From: Amycolatopsis lurida
GTDB lineage: Bacteria; Actinomycetota; Actinomycetes; Mycobacteriales; Pseudonocardiaceae
Length of the DNA: 64,000 bases
Direction of reading: 5' to 3'
Assembly (NCBI RefSeq): GCF_900105055.1
Contig: NZ_FNTA01000004.1
Location: forward strand, 2,449,501-2,513,500
The position numbers and the translations under genes are program-made. Positions 32,770-41,472 of the stretch are shown one piece after another (the first letter of the stretch is position 1; every line of letters begins with the position of its first letter). The notes under the pieces are model-generated. The model was not told the origin of the DNA. It saw only the letters and a list, made by a program, of their open reading frames with translations, and searched no databases.

Positions 32770-32813
32770 TCGTGAGCGGTAAGGACGGTTCTAACCGTCC
32801 TTACCGCTCACGA
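32770..32813. repeat. Long perfect hairpin, family A copy 3
   Basis: TCGTGAGCGGTAAGGACGG... forms perfect 21-bp arms around a CT loop. It lies 10 nt downstream of the ThuA-like gene's stop (minus strand) and upstream of the small membrane-protein gene, a position fitting a terminator. Closely related to the hairpins at 1033, 13368 and 57741. Confidence 0.9.
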
Positions 32814-32822
32814 CCCGGAAGG

Positions 32823-34175
32823 TCAGCGAATACCCTGCGAAATGCGTTCCCCCAGGCCTTCGACGGCGCCGAGCGCTGCTCGCAGCTCGGCGGCGTACTC
32901 TTCGGCCCCGGCCCGCAGGCCCCGCTCGACGACGCCCACGGCGTCGAACGTCTCGACGTCCCCGCCGCTCAGCGCGGCGACCGACTCCTTGACGACGGCG
33001 CCGAGCAGCAGTTCTTCCGGCACCCCCGGCGTTCCTTCCAGCGGCCAGACGAGGTCGTCGAGCACGCTCTGCCCACCCACTTCGCGGACCAGGCCCGCCG
33101 CGGTGATCCCCGGAACCCGGAAACCCTCCGGCAGTACCGCGCGAAGGCTCAAATTGTGCGAAAGCCAGTACAGCAGCTGCCCGTTCACCTCCAGCTTGAC
33201 CGGTTTCGGCGCCAGCCACAGCGTGAGGTTCACGAAGTACTCGGTGAGACGGTCGAGCACCTCACCGCCTTTCTCGAAGCCCCACAGGTTGAGGTCGAAA
33301 TAGTGGTGCCACGTGGCGTCGGCGACGATTCGCCCGACCCCGGCCGCCGCGCCGTCGTACGCGCTGGTCACGCCGTAGACCTTGCCGTCGCGCTTGTCGG
33401 TGCCCTGCGCGACGATCTCGGGTTTCGGCTGGCCCGTGCGCCCCGACGGCCACACGTCCGCCGGATACCGCTCGGGGATGAGCAGCTGTCCTTCGTGCAT
33501 GTGGTCGGGGAAGACGGTGATCGGACCCCGCCTGCCCTGGAACAACACGTGCGGCCTGCCGAGCCGCTTCCGCAGGATGAGCTCCTGCGGGTACGGGTCG
33601 AGGTCGTTCGGGATCGGGTTGTTGATGTCGCTGCCCCACGGATCCGGCTGGTGGGTGTTGTGGCTGAACTCGATGCTCGAATCCGGCCGGTCGTTCCACA
33701 CCCGTAGCTCGCCCGCGCGCGGGACCCGGTGTCCCAGCGCCCGGCCGAGGTTCAGGTATTCGGGCAGTGACGGATCCGCTCCCGGCGGGCGCGGATTCGA
33801 GTGGTCACCGGTGATGAGCACGCCACCGCCGGCGTCCATCCAGGCCCGCAGCGCGGCCACCTCCGCGTCCACGAGCTCGTTTTCCGGCTGTCCTGGCAAA
33901 TTGCACGGCAAGAAACCGAAAAACCACACCTGCTCGTATCCGGCGAGAACGCCGGAAGTGAGTTTGTTGGCGGCGTGCCCGCCTTCGTGTCGGTTGATCA
34001 GATCGATCTCGAACTCGGCGAAGAACGGCTGATTCGCCAGAATGAGATCACGGACGATACCCAAGGAAAAGCCGTTGTTCCCGGTGAAGCCGACAAGGTC
34101 GGTGTAGAACAGAATTCTGATCTTCGGCTTGGCGAGCGGACTGACCTGGTCAGCGACAAGACGTGCGTCGAACAT
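32823..34175 (-). CDS. ThuA-like / glutamine-amidotransferase-fold protein, function unknown
   Basis: A 450-residue protein. The first third resembles the ThuA or class I amidotransferase-like fold: IRILFYTDLVGFTG at the start, a stretch predicting a strand and loop (YEQVWFFGFLPCNL) and WMDAGGGVLITGDHSN. The rest has no motif I know; HDHM- and HHYFD-type His pairs might bind metal. It has no signal peptide. Start ATG at 34175 with GGGGG about 9 nt upstream. It is a single gene divergent from an AraC regulator. Function is not assigned. Confidence 0.6.
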   Translation of the reverse strand: MFDARLVADQVSPLAKPKIRILFYTDLVGFTGNNGFSLGIVRDLILANQPFFAEFEIDLINRHEGGHAANKLTSGVLAGYEQVWFFGFLPCNLPGQPENELVDAEVAALRAWMDAGGGVLITGDHSNPRPPGADPSLPEYLNLGRALGHRVPRAGELRVWNDRPDSSIEFSHNTHQPDPWGSDINNPIPNDLDPYPQELILRKRLGRPHVLFQGRRGPITVFPDHMHEGQLLIPERYPADVWPSGRTGQPKPEIVAQGTDKRDGKVYGVTSAYDGAAAGVGRIVADATWHHYFDLNLWGFEKGGEVLDRLTEYFVNLTLWLAPKPVKLEVNGQLLYWLSHNLSLRAVLPEGFRVPGITAAGLVREVGGQSVLDDLVWPLEGTPGVPEELLLGAVVKESVAALSGGDVETFDAVGVVERGLRAGAEEYAAELRAALGAVEGLGERISQGIR

Positions 34176-34370
34176 GGTGAATTCCCCCTAGCTCGCGGCG
34201 CCTTGCCGTCCTCCCCGGCGGCGCCGTCCTTCCACGTATACCGGAACTTCCGGCGATTCCGCAGAGACGATGGCGCACTGAGGATTCCGCTGCGATCAAG
34301 AAGCGAATCGAACGAAATCCTCTCCCGGCCCCACGCGGCCGCCCCGAAGTGCTTGCGCGAGGATGCGGGG

Positions 34371-35252
34371 ATGGGTTACCGGACCTGGATGCGGTACTTC
34401 ACACCGTCCGCCGTGCATCGTCGGCTGGGCCTGGTGTGCCTCGGTGTCGGGCTGCAGCACGGAACCGTGCCCGTCGTGGGGCCGCGCGTGCTCGACCATT
34501 ACGTCGCCGTCGTGGTGTCCAAGGGGCGTGGGTGGTTCGCCGTGGCGGGCGGCGACCGCCAGGAGGTCGTCGCGCCCGCCTTGCTGTGGCTCGTCCCCGG
34601 CGTCGGACACCACTACGCGCCCGACCCCGCGCATGGCTGGGAAGAGTGTTTCGTCGACTTCGACGGCAGCGCCGTGGACGCGTACATGGAACTCGGCTAC
34701 GTCACGCCCTCGACGCCGGTGGTACCACTGGGCGACGTCGAGGCCGTCCGCGACATCGTGAGCCGGATCGTGCGCTGCGCGCGAGGCGGGAGCCCGCTGG
34801 CGCAGGTCGACGCCTCGGCTGCCGTACATCACCTGCTGGTGGCCTTGCGCCGGGCCGCCGACAGCACCCCCAGCGACGGTTCCCTGCTGGAGGCACTGGC
34901 GCAGGACGCCCTGTTGCCGATCAGCGTCGCGGAGATCGCGGCCCGCCGCGGCATGACGCTGCCCGAACTGCGCACCGCCGTGCGCCGCGGCACGGAGACC
35001 GGGTTGAAGGACCACCTGCTGACCCTTCGCCTCAACCGCGCCAAGGAACTCCTTGCCACCACGCGAATGCCGGTCCAGGAGGTGGCACAGGCGATCGGGT
35101 ACGGGGACGCCGCCTACTTCAGCAGGCTCTTCACCCGCCGGGTCGGCGTCTCCCCCGCGCGCTTCCGCGAATCGCGAGTGCGGGCCGTCCCCGGTGGCTG
35201 GAGTTCGCGCGTTCCCCCACCCGACGACCCGCCGCTCGTGCCGACGGACTGA
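34371..35252 (+). CDS. AraC-family transcription regulator
   Basis: A 293-residue AraC-type regulator. The N-terminal half looks like the cupin arm of the family (VVVSKGRGWFAVAGG, then GHHYAPDPAHGWEECFVDF). The C-terminal two helix-turn-helix motifs are at about 185-270, ending QAIGYGDAAYFSRLFTRRVGVSPARFR. I start it at the ATG at 34371 (MGYRTWMRYFTPS), though the frame is open further upstream. It precedes a secreted ricin-lectin protein on the same strand; the family commonly senses sugars, so it may control that gene, but this is inference. Confidence 0.88.
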   Translation: MGYRTWMRYFTPSAVHRRLGLVCLGVGLQHGTVPVVGPRVLDHYVAVVVSKGRGWFAVAGGDRQEVVAPALLWLVPGVGHHYAPDPAHGWEECFVDFDGSAVDAYMELGYVTPSTPVVPLGDVEAVRDIVSRIVRCARGGSPLAQVDASAAVHHLLVALRRAADSTPSDGSLLEALAQDALLPISVAEIAARRGMTLPELRTAVRRGTETGLKDHLLTLRLNRAKELLATTRMPVQEVAQAIGYGDAAYFSRLFTRRVGVSPARFRESRVRAVPGGWSSRVPPPDDPPLVPTD

Positions 35253-35289
35253 GCTTGGACTTCCGCACCGCACCACTTGGACTTTCCGT

Positions 35290-35349
35290 GCAATAACTGC
35301 ATGAACAACGCTTGAAGTTGAGCGAACTCGTTGACTTACGCGCAATAAC
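35290..35349 (+). promoter_or_regulatory. Repeat pair and promoter before the secreted lectin protein
   Basis: GCAATAAC occurs twice (35290-35297 and 35342-35349), 52 bp or about five helical turns apart, each followed by a CATGAACA- or TTCATAACA-like sequence. A TTGACT at 35331 and CATAAC at 35353 form a fair -35/-10 pair (16-bp spacer) overlapping the second copy. This suits AraC-type activation or repression of the gene starting at 35410. Confidence 0.5.
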
Positions 35350-35409
35350 GTTCATAACATCGGCGACCGCCCCGCCAACTGTGGTGCGGGTCACCTTTGG
35401 GAGAGAGTC

Positions 35410-37590
35410 ATGCGGACCCTGCCTCTTCTCGGCGCCGTGGCGTTGGCCGTGGCGGCGACCACGGTGGTACCGGTGTCGTCCGACGCCGCGCCGCCGGACG
35501 CGACGTACACCATCACGGTCGACGCCAAGAAGTCGTTCAGCCCGACCACCGACACCCCGGCGAGTACCTATGTCGACAAGGACGGCACGTTCTACTTCCA
35601 GCAGGCGGCGGCGCTCTACGGCGCGGACCAGCCGCGCGAATGGGACTTCTACAGCGGACGCGATTTCGACGGCTTCACCAAGAACCCGATCAGCAGCGCG
35701 GTGAACCCGGCCAACCCCGCCGACCGCAACGACGACACGACCTGGCGCTGCAACAACAGCCCCACCGGCAAGGAATCCACGTACCCGCCGGCGGGCTCGG
35801 GCTATTCGCAGCGCAACTACTGCGATCTCGTCGGCACCTGGGTCGATCCGGACACCGGTGACTGGTACGGCCTGGTCCACAACGAGTTCACGCCCGAACC
35901 GTTCGGGGCGTATTCGTTCTCCCATTACGACGCGATCGACATGGCCGTGTCGAAGGACCAGGGCAGGACGTGGGCCATCAAGGATCACGTGATCACCTCG
36001 CCCTACAGCACCGAACGCGGTGACACGGCGGCGTTCCCGCATCAGACGTTCGACTACGGCGACGGTGACCCGCGCCTGTTCGTGGACACCGCCTCCGGGT
36101 ACTTCTACGTCTACTACGGCTCGCGCATCGTCCCGAAGGCCGGTGCCGGTGGCCCGATGACCGGGCTGGCGCACGTCGCCCGCTCGCCCATTTCGGCCAA
36201 GATGGCCTCCGGCTCCTGGCAGAAGTGGTTCGACGGCGGCTGGACCCAGCCGGGCGTCGGCGGCCGCGAGAGCAACATGGTCCCTGTGTCCGCCGCGGGC
36301 GACACCGGCTACACGCCCGTCGCGGACGACTACGACCCCGCCAACACCGGCAACGTCAGCCGGCAGATAGCCGCCGGGCAGCTGCCGCGCAAATCGGATC
36401 TGTTCATCATGAACATCGCCTACAACGCGCATCTCGGTCTCTACCTCGGCGCGCCGGAGGCCGTGGACAGCGTCGTCCCCCAGCGCTATTACGTGACCGA
36501 CGATCTGACGACGCAGAAATGGCGGCTGATCGGCGACACGGGGAGCTACACGAACCAGTCCTGGTACCGCTGGTTCGTCGACGCCGCGAACAAGACGAAT
36601 TCGACCATCATCGGCAAGCAGTTCCGTTCGTACTGCGCGGTGGCCTGCTCGAACAACGCGGGCGGCGAGTACACCACCCAGACCATCACGTCGTCCGTGC
36701 CCGCACCGTCCCCTGTGGACACTTCGCGCAAGTACCGGATCGGCCTCGGCGACGGCCGGGTGCTCGCGCAGGGCACCGGGACCGCGACGACGTCGGTCGC
36801 GAGCACGACCGGCTCCGACCGCGAGGCATGGCAGTTCTCGCCCGACGGTGACGGCTCGTACCGCATCGCCAACGCCGCCACCGGCCTGCTCCTCGGCGTC
36901 GACGCGGTGCAGGCCGGCCGGGCATGGGGCGCGAAACCCACCGTGACGTCGTCCTCGACGGTCGGGCAGCAGTGGTTCGTCCTCCCGTCCACTGTGGACA
37001 GGGGGACCTTCCGGCTGGTGAACCGCTACAGCGGGCTCGTGCTCGGCCTTTCCGGCAAGACGTCACGTCTCGCGGAGACCACCCCGTCGCGTTCCTGGGC
37101 CGACACCACCGGGAACGCCGTGGGCGGCGGCCGGACCCCGGCCGAGCAGACGCTGAAGTTCACCGATGCCGGTGCGGGCGGTCTCGGCGGGGTTCACACC
37201 CTGGCCGCGGCAGGCAAGAACCTCGACGATCCGGACTCGTCGACGGCCGCCGGCACCCCTCTGGTCACCTGGACACCGAACCAGGGCGCCAACCAGAAGT
37301 GGCTGTTCACCCGGCAGGCCGACGGTTCCTACACCCTGACGAACGCGCATTCGCAACTGTGCGCCGACGTCGAAGGCGGCGCCACCACCGCGGGCGCGCG
37401 CGTCATCCAGTGGACGTGCACCGGCGGGCCCAACCAACGCTGGACCGCGGCGAAACAGCCCGACGGCGGCTACAAGCTCACGAGCGTCCGCTCCGGCTTG
37501 CTGCTGACGACCGCGTCCACTTCGGACGGTGCCGGCGTCACCCAACGGGCCGACACGGGCTCCGCGCTCCAATTGTGGAAGATCGGCTGA
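35410..37590 (+). CDS. Secreted ricin-lectin-domain protein, probable carbohydrate-active enzyme
   Basis: A 726-residue exported protein. A Sec signal peptide is clear (MRTLPLLGAVALAVAATTVV, cleavage near SSDAAP, about residue 27). The central part (30-420) has many Asp, Trp and Tyr residues and repeats such as NEFTPEPFG and DGDPRLFVD, fitting a beta-propeller glycosidase-like fold, but I cannot name the family. The C-terminal 300 residues are ricin-type lectin repeats with QxW motifs (WQFSPDGDGSYRI, NQKWLFTRQADGSYTL, NQRWTAAKQPDGGYKL). GGGAGAG lies just before the ATG. It likely acts outside the cell on a polysaccharide, under the neighbouring AraC regulator. Confidence 0.8.
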   Translation: MRTLPLLGAVALAVAATTVVPVSSDAAPPDATYTITVDAKKSFSPTTDTPASTYVDKDGTFYFQQAAALYGADQPREWDFYSGRDFDGFTKNPISSAVNPANPADRNDDTTWRCNNSPTGKESTYPPAGSGYSQRNYCDLVGTWVDPDTGDWYGLVHNEFTPEPFGAYSFSHYDAIDMAVSKDQGRTWAIKDHVITSPYSTERGDTAAFPHQTFDYGDGDPRLFVDTASGYFYVYYGSRIVPKAGAGGPMTGLAHVARSPISAKMASGSWQKWFDGGWTQPGVGGRESNMVPVSAAGDTGYTPVADDYDPANTGNVSRQIAAGQLPRKSDLFIMNIAYNAHLGLYLGAPEAVDSVVPQRYYVTDDLTTQKWRLIGDTGSYTNQSWYRWFVDAANKTNSTIIGKQFRSYCAVACSNNAGGEYTTQTITSSVPAPSPVDTSRKYRIGLGDGRVLAQGTGTATTSVASTTGSDREAWQFSPDGDGSYRIANAATGLLLGVDAVQAGRAWGAKPTVTSSSTVGQQWFVLPSTVDRGTFRLVNRYSGLVLGLSGKTSRLAETTPSRSWADTTGNAVGGGRTPAEQTLKFTDAGAGGLGGVHTLAAAGKNLDDPDSSTAAGTPLVTWTPNQGANQKWLFTRQADGSYTLTNAHSQLCADVEGGATTAGARVIQWTCTGGPNQRWTAAKQPDGGYKLTSVRSGLLLTTASTSDGAGVTQRADTGSALQLWKIG

Positions 37591-37592
37591 CT

Positions 37593-37625
37593 CGGGTGGC
37601 CCGCTCCCTCGGGGCGGGCCACCCG
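37593..37625 (+). terminator. Terminator after the lectin-domain gene
   Basis: CGGGTGGCCCGC pairs perfectly with GCGGGCCACCCG around a 9-nt loop, beginning 2 nt past the TGA stop and followed by a T-rich stretch (GTTGCTTTCG). A typical rho-independent-like terminator for a high-GC genome. Confidence 0.8.
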
Positions 37626-37735
37626 GTTGCTTTCGTGTGGCAAATCACACTCTCACTGCACGCTCCCTAGCCGCGACCGTCTCCCCTCATGAGAGCGCTT
37701 CGGTGAAGTTCACCGAGCGTGGAGGGGAGAACACC

Positions 37736-38401
37736 ATGAAGCACACCGGCATCGTCCGTACCGCCACCATCACCGGCGTCGCCGCCGCGCTGAGCCTGGC
37801 CACCGTCCTCCCGGCGCTGGCGAGCCCGCAGAGCGATCCCGTCACCACCGTGGCCGACCTCGACGGCGACGGCGAGATCGAAACCGTCACCGCGCAGCTC
37901 ACCGGTGACAACGAGCAGGTCGTCTCCGCCACCGTGCACGGCACCTTCACCTCGATCCACCTCGGCGCCGACAGCTGGGTCCCGCTCGAGGCCCCGCTCG
38001 TGACCGACCTCAACGGCGACGGCCGCGCCGAACTGATCGTCACCCAGGCCGTCGGCGCCAACACCACGTTCGTCACGGCCCTGCACTACGACGGCCGCGA
38101 CCTGAGCCAGGTCGTCGACAACGAAGGCAAACCGCTGTCGGTCCCCGAGGGCGGCGGCGTCGCCGCCCATGTGGGTTACCAGTGCACCCCGCTCGATGGC
38201 GGCGGCCGCACCTTCGAAACCGTCAAGACCGAAGCCGACGACGTCCGCGCGGACCCGATCACCTATTCGGGCACCCGCACCGTCTACACGCTTCGCGACG
38301 GCGCGCTGACCGCCCAGAAGACCATCTCGATCAAGAGCCGTCCGTTGACCGACCCGGTGCTCGGCACCGACGCCGCGACCTGCGACCAGGCCGGGAGCTG
38401 A
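37736..38401 (+). CDS. Secreted FG-GAP/VCBS-like repeat protein
   Basis: A 221-residue exported protein. The signal peptide covers about 1-29 (TATITGVAAALSLATVLPALA). Two Asp-rich loops, DLDGDGEIE (about 39) and DLNGDGRAE (about 92), match FG-GAP/VCBS calcium-binding repeats, so the protein may bind calcium or form part of a propeller-like surface. Start ATG at 37736 has a GGAGGGGAG site. It stands alone, convergent with the DUF1540 gene. No function is known to me. Confidence 0.75.
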   Translation: MKHTGIVRTATITGVAAALSLATVLPALASPQSDPVTTVADLDGDGEIETVTAQLTGDNEQVVSATVHGTFTSIHLGADSWVPLEAPLVTDLNGDGRAELIVTQAVGANTTFVTALHYDGRDLSQVVDNEGKPLSVPEGGGVAAHVGYQCTPLDGGGRTFETVKTEADDVRADPITYSGTRTVYTLRDGALTAQKTISIKSRPLTDPVLGTDAATCDQAGS

Positions 38402-38422
38402 TCGGGCAGACCACGGCGTCGC

Positions 38423-38465
38423 GAAGGCCCCCTTCCCTCGGCTGAGCCGAGGGAAGGGGGCCTTC
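38423..38465. terminator. Bidirectional hairpin terminator (family B)
   Basis: Perfect 20-bp arms (GAAGGCCCCCTTCCCTCGGC and complement) surround a 3-nt loop in the gap between two convergent genes. Arm sequence is almost the same as at 27993-28037. Confidence 0.85.
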
Positions 38466-38480
38466 CCGCGCATGTGTGGT

Positions 38481-38777
38481 TTACGGAGCGTAGGTCAGGC
38501 AATTGGCGGCGTGATCGCCCTCGCCCGGTCCCACCCGGACACTCGATGCGGTGCATTCCAGCGCGGAATTGTGGCGGCAGTCGGACCGGGAGCAGGCTCC
38601 CACTTGTGCGGTCACTCGATCGAGTCCGCCCTTGGTGTTGAGCGGGACGAACGTTCCGCAGTCGGCCGATCCGTTCCCGCCACCGACCGTGATGGCGAAA
38701 GCGTGACAGCCGTCGTGGTTGTACGAACAGCCGCTGACCGTGCATTCGTGGACAGCGGGCATTTCGGTGGTGGTCAT
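38481..38777 (-). CDS. DUF1540-type Cys-rich small protein
   Basis: A 98-residue protein with two copies of a Cys-rich motif of the DUF1540 type. The first is ECTVSGCSYNHDGC followed by an ADCGTF, the second ACSRSDCRHNSALEC followed by NCLTY. The Cys spacing suggests metal binding, but the role of this family is unknown. Start ATG at 38777 has AGGAG 5-6 nt upstream. It is a single gene with the family B hairpin at its 3' end. Confidence 0.85.
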   Translation of the reverse strand: MTTTEMPAVHECTVSGCSYNHDGCHAFAITVGGGNGSADCGTFVPLNTKGGLDRVTAQVGACSRSDCRHNSALECTASSVRVGPGEGDHAANCLTYAP

Positions 38778-38865
38778 AACGACTCCTGTACTTCGTGGTG
38801 GTGGTGTCGTTCGGTATGACCAGGGTTACACCGGCCCGTCCCGGCGGCAATTCGGGGAAATTCCT

Positions 38866-39819
38866 TCATGTCCGGGCGAGCAGCCGGTCCAACCAGGACT
38901 CCCTGGCGGCGAGACACGATCGGGCGATGGCGGTTTCCGGGGCGAGATCGTAGAAACCGTGGAAAGCGCCACCCCAGACATGCAATTCCGCTTCTCCCCC
39001 GGCGGCCCAGATCGCACTCGCGTACGCCACGGCCTCGTCCCGGAACACCTCGGCGGCGGCGACGTCGATGAACGTCGGCGGCAATCCGCCGAGGTCTGTC
39101 GCACGGGCCGGGGCGGCGTACGGAGAGACGCCGGGAGTGCCTCGCCGGTCCCCGAGGACCATCGTCCACGCCGTCAGGTTGCTGGTCCGGTCCCAGACAC
39201 CGACCCCGTCGTACCGGCGCGCCGAGAGGGTCTCGTTCCGGTCGTCGATCATCGGGCACTGGAGCAGCTGACCGGCCACTACCGGTCCGCCGCGGTCTCG
39301 CGCCATGAGCGTGACCCCGGCGGCGAGGCCACCGCCGCCGCTCCCGCCGAAGATGACCAGGCCGCCGGGGTCGAAGCCCAGCTCGTCCGCGTGCGCGGCC
39401 ATCCATTCCAGCCCGGCGTAGCAGTCCTCCACCGGCACGGGATGCGGATGTTCGGGCGCGCGACGGAATTCGACGGTGACCGCGACGGCGTCGTATTTCA
39501 TCGCCCAGTCGACGAGCGGTTGCGCCGACGCGAACCGGTCGCCCATCACCATTCCGCCGCCGTGCACGTGGTAAATCCCCGGACCGCCGCCGCGATGATC
39601 CCGGCGGGCGATGACCGAAACGGTGATTTCCGCGCCGTCGTATCCGGGGATCGAGTGATCGGTGCAGGTGACCGGGCGGTCGCCGATCTGCTCTTCGATC
39701 GTCGGGAACGGCAAGGCCCGATAGCGCTCCAGCTGATCCGCCGTCATGCCGACCGGCACGTTCCCCGCGAGCGCGGGCAGCACGGCGGCGAGTTCGGGAT
39801 CGTATGCGGGTTCGACCAT
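38866..39819 (-). CDS. Alpha/beta hydrolase of the hormone-sensitive lipase (GDXG) family
   Basis: A 317-residue esterase/lipase. It has the HGGGMVMG oxyanion motif, the nucleophile elbow FGGSGGGGLAAG (Ser at about 161), a late DEAVAYA segment carrying the acid, and GAFHGFYDLAPE with the catalytic His. No signal peptide. I start it at the ATG at 39819 (MVEPAYDPELAAVLP); the longer frame to 40002 would overlap the reductase gene and lacks family sequence. It lies just downstream of the reductase gene on the same strand and may share a transcript, perhaps in degrading a small aromatic or ester compound; this is inference. Confidence 0.88.
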   Translation of the reverse strand: MVEPAYDPELAAVLPALAGNVPVGMTADQLERYRALPFPTIEEQIGDRPVTCTDHSIPGYDGAEITVSVIARRDHRGGGPGIYHVHGGGMVMGDRFASAQPLVDWAMKYDAVAVTVEFRRAPEHPHPVPVEDCYAGLEWMAAHADELGFDPGGLVIFGGSGGGGLAAGVTLMARDRGGPVVAGQLLQCPMIDDRNETLSARRYDGVGVWDRTSNLTAWTMVLGDRRGTPGVSPYAAPARATDLGGLPPTFIDVAAAEVFRDEAVAYASAIWAAGGEAELHVWGGAFHGFYDLAPETAIARSCLAARESWLDRLLART

Positions 39820-39865
39820 CCGCGCGAGCCTAGCGATCGAGCGCCGACATTCCGTATACGCCGGG

Positions 39866-40774
39866 TCAAAGGTCGAGATCGAGGCGTGAAGACGCGCGGG
39901 AGACACAGCAGTACATCCGTCCCGGTGGCGCGCCGATATCGTCGCGGTGTTCCGGTTCGCCGCCGGCGACGCCGATCTCGCAACTGCCGCAAACCCCTTC
40001 ACGGCAACCGGACGGGATACGGAACCCCGCGTGATTCAACGCGTCCAGCAGCGACTCTTCCGCGGCGACCGGCACCGTCCGCCCCGATCGGACGCAGTGC
40101 GCCTCGAACGGCTCCGCGGGAGCGAATTCCTTGGCCACGGGCCGGAAACGCTCGATATGCAGTCTCTTCGCGGGGAACACCGCTTCGGCCGCGTCGAGCA
40201 TCGACGCGGGACCACAGCAGTAGACCAGCGCGTCCGGGCCGAGCCCGGCGGCCAGCGCGGCGAAGTCGGGCCTGCCGTGCTCGGCGGTGGCGTGAAGGCG
40301 AACCCGGTCGCCGTACGCGGCTTTGAGTTCGGCGGCGAACGGCATCGTCGCTTCGGACCTGCCCACGTACACCAATCTGGCCGTGGGACCCGCCGCCGCC
40401 AGCATCGGCATCAGGGGCGTGATCCCGATCCCGCCGGCGATGAACAGGTGGTCAGGCGCGGGTAGTAACGGGAAGTTGTTGCGCGGCAAGGAAACGTCGA
40501 GCGTCCGGCCGGCGCGCAGGAACAGGTGGACGTACTCCGAACCGCCCCGGCTCAGCCGGTCGTACCGGACGGCGACGCGGTAGCCGCCGCGATCGGCCGG
40601 GTCTCCGCACAGCGAATACTGCCGGGTCAGCCAGTTCGGCAACGCCACATCGACGTGCGCGCCCGGTTCCCAGGGCGCCAGCGAGCCTTCGGCGCCGCGC
40701 AGGACGAGTGACACGGTTCCTTCGGCGATCGGTTCCACGCGGTCGAGAACGGTTTTCTGCATCGGCGAATTCAT
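39866..40774 (-). CDS. Phthalate-dioxygenase-reductase-type oxidoreductase (FMN, NADH, 2Fe-2S)
   Basis: A 302-residue electron-transfer reductase. The flavin domain has TRQYSLCGDP (RxYS motif, about 50-56). The NAD domain has AGGIGITPLMPML and CCGPASML. The C-terminal ferredoxin domain has the plant-type cluster ligands GCREGVCGSCE and a final Cys in MYCCVSRA. Such proteins feed electrons to Rieske or other mono-oxygenases; none is seen next to it. Its ATG lies 1 nt after the stop of the PNPOx-like gene, so they form an operon. Confidence 0.93.
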   Translation of the reverse strand: MNSPMQKTVLDRVEPIAEGTVSLVLRGAEGSLAPWEPGAHVDVALPNWLTRQYSLCGDPADRGGYRVAVRYDRLSRGGSEYVHLFLRAGRTLDVSLPRNNFPLLPAPDHLFIAGGIGITPLMPMLAAAGPTARLVYVGRSEATMPFAAELKAAYGDRVRLHATAEHGRPDFAALAAGLGPDALVYCCGPASMLDAAEAVFPAKRLHIERFRPVAKEFAPAEPFEAHCVRSGRTVPVAAEESLLDALNHAGFRIPSGCREGVCGSCEIGVAGGEPEHRDDIGAPPGRMYCCVSRASSRLDLDL

Positions 40775-40775
40775 C

Positions 40776-41405
40776 TCAGTACAACCGCCGGTAGCCGGTT
40801 TCGAGCATGGCCTCCAGTACGGCCGGATCGACGTCGAGCCCCATCTGCTCGGCGGCCATCTCGCCGGCGGACGGCAATTCGTCCGCCAGCGCCTGGCTCG
40901 CGGGATCCCAGAGCCGGGACCGGATCAGCGCGCGGCCGCAGTGGAAGAAGGTCTCCACCACGTCGACGATGATCGCCAGTTCCGCCGGTTTGCCCTCGGT
41001 GCGCATCCTGGCGAGCACGTCCGGCTCATCGGTCGGATAGGCGCGGCCGTTGACCCGGAACACCTCCCGCACGCCGGGGACGACGAACATCAGGCCGATG
41101 CCGTCGTTCTCGGCGAGATTGCGGAAGGAGTCGGCGAGCTTGTTGCCCGGCCGGTCGGGGATCGCCAGGGTGCGCTCGTCGAGCACCTTGACGAAACCCG
41201 GGTAGTCGCCGCGCGGCGAGCAATCGGGCAGGCCCGTCGCGTCCGACGTCGCCATCGCCACGAACGGGGCATGGGCGATGAACCGATGGCCGTGCCGGTC
41301 GATCCGGTCGTGGACCTTCGCCTTGATCATGGCCTCCGGCTCCCCCAGCCGAGCACGGACCTGCTCGGGCGAAAGTCGGCGCGGACGGGTATCACTGCTG
41401 GTCAT
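40776..41405 (-). CDS. Pyridoxamine-phosphate-oxidase-fold protein (MSMEG_1061-like)
   Basis: A 209-residue flavin-binding split-barrel protein. ATSDATGLPDCSPRGDYPGFV and the RPGNKLADSFRNLAENDGIGLMFVVPG stretch are typical of a mycobacterial/actinobacterial PNPOx-like family, and the final segment binds the flavin. The exact reaction is unknown. Its stop is 1 nt from the reductase start. The gene is divergent from a TetR regulator, with a dyad (41416-41429) 10 bp from this start and no clear ribosome site, so a short or leaderless message is possible. Confidence 0.88.
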   Translation of the reverse strand: MTSSDTRPRRLSPEQVRARLGEPEAMIKAKVHDRIDRHGHRFIAHAPFVAMATSDATGLPDCSPRGDYPGFVKVLDERTLAIPDRPGNKLADSFRNLAENDGIGLMFVVPGVREVFRVNGRAYPTDEPDVLARMRTEGKPAELAIIVDVVETFFHCGRALIRSRLWDPASQALADELPSAGEMAAEQMGLDVDPAVLEAMLETGYRRLY

Positions 41406-41415
41406 GGCATAATTA

Positions 41416-41429
41416 TGAGCAATTGTTCA
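41416..41429. promoter_or_regulatory. Operator-like dyad between PNPOx-like and TetR genes
   Basis: TGAGCAATTGTTCA is a 14-bp palindrome with one mismatched pair, centred in the 67-bp divergent space. Likely TetR binding site. Confidence 0.65.
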
Positions 41430-41472
41430 GCCCGCTCGCTACTCGCTTTAGCGCCGCTTCACCGGGAGTGTC

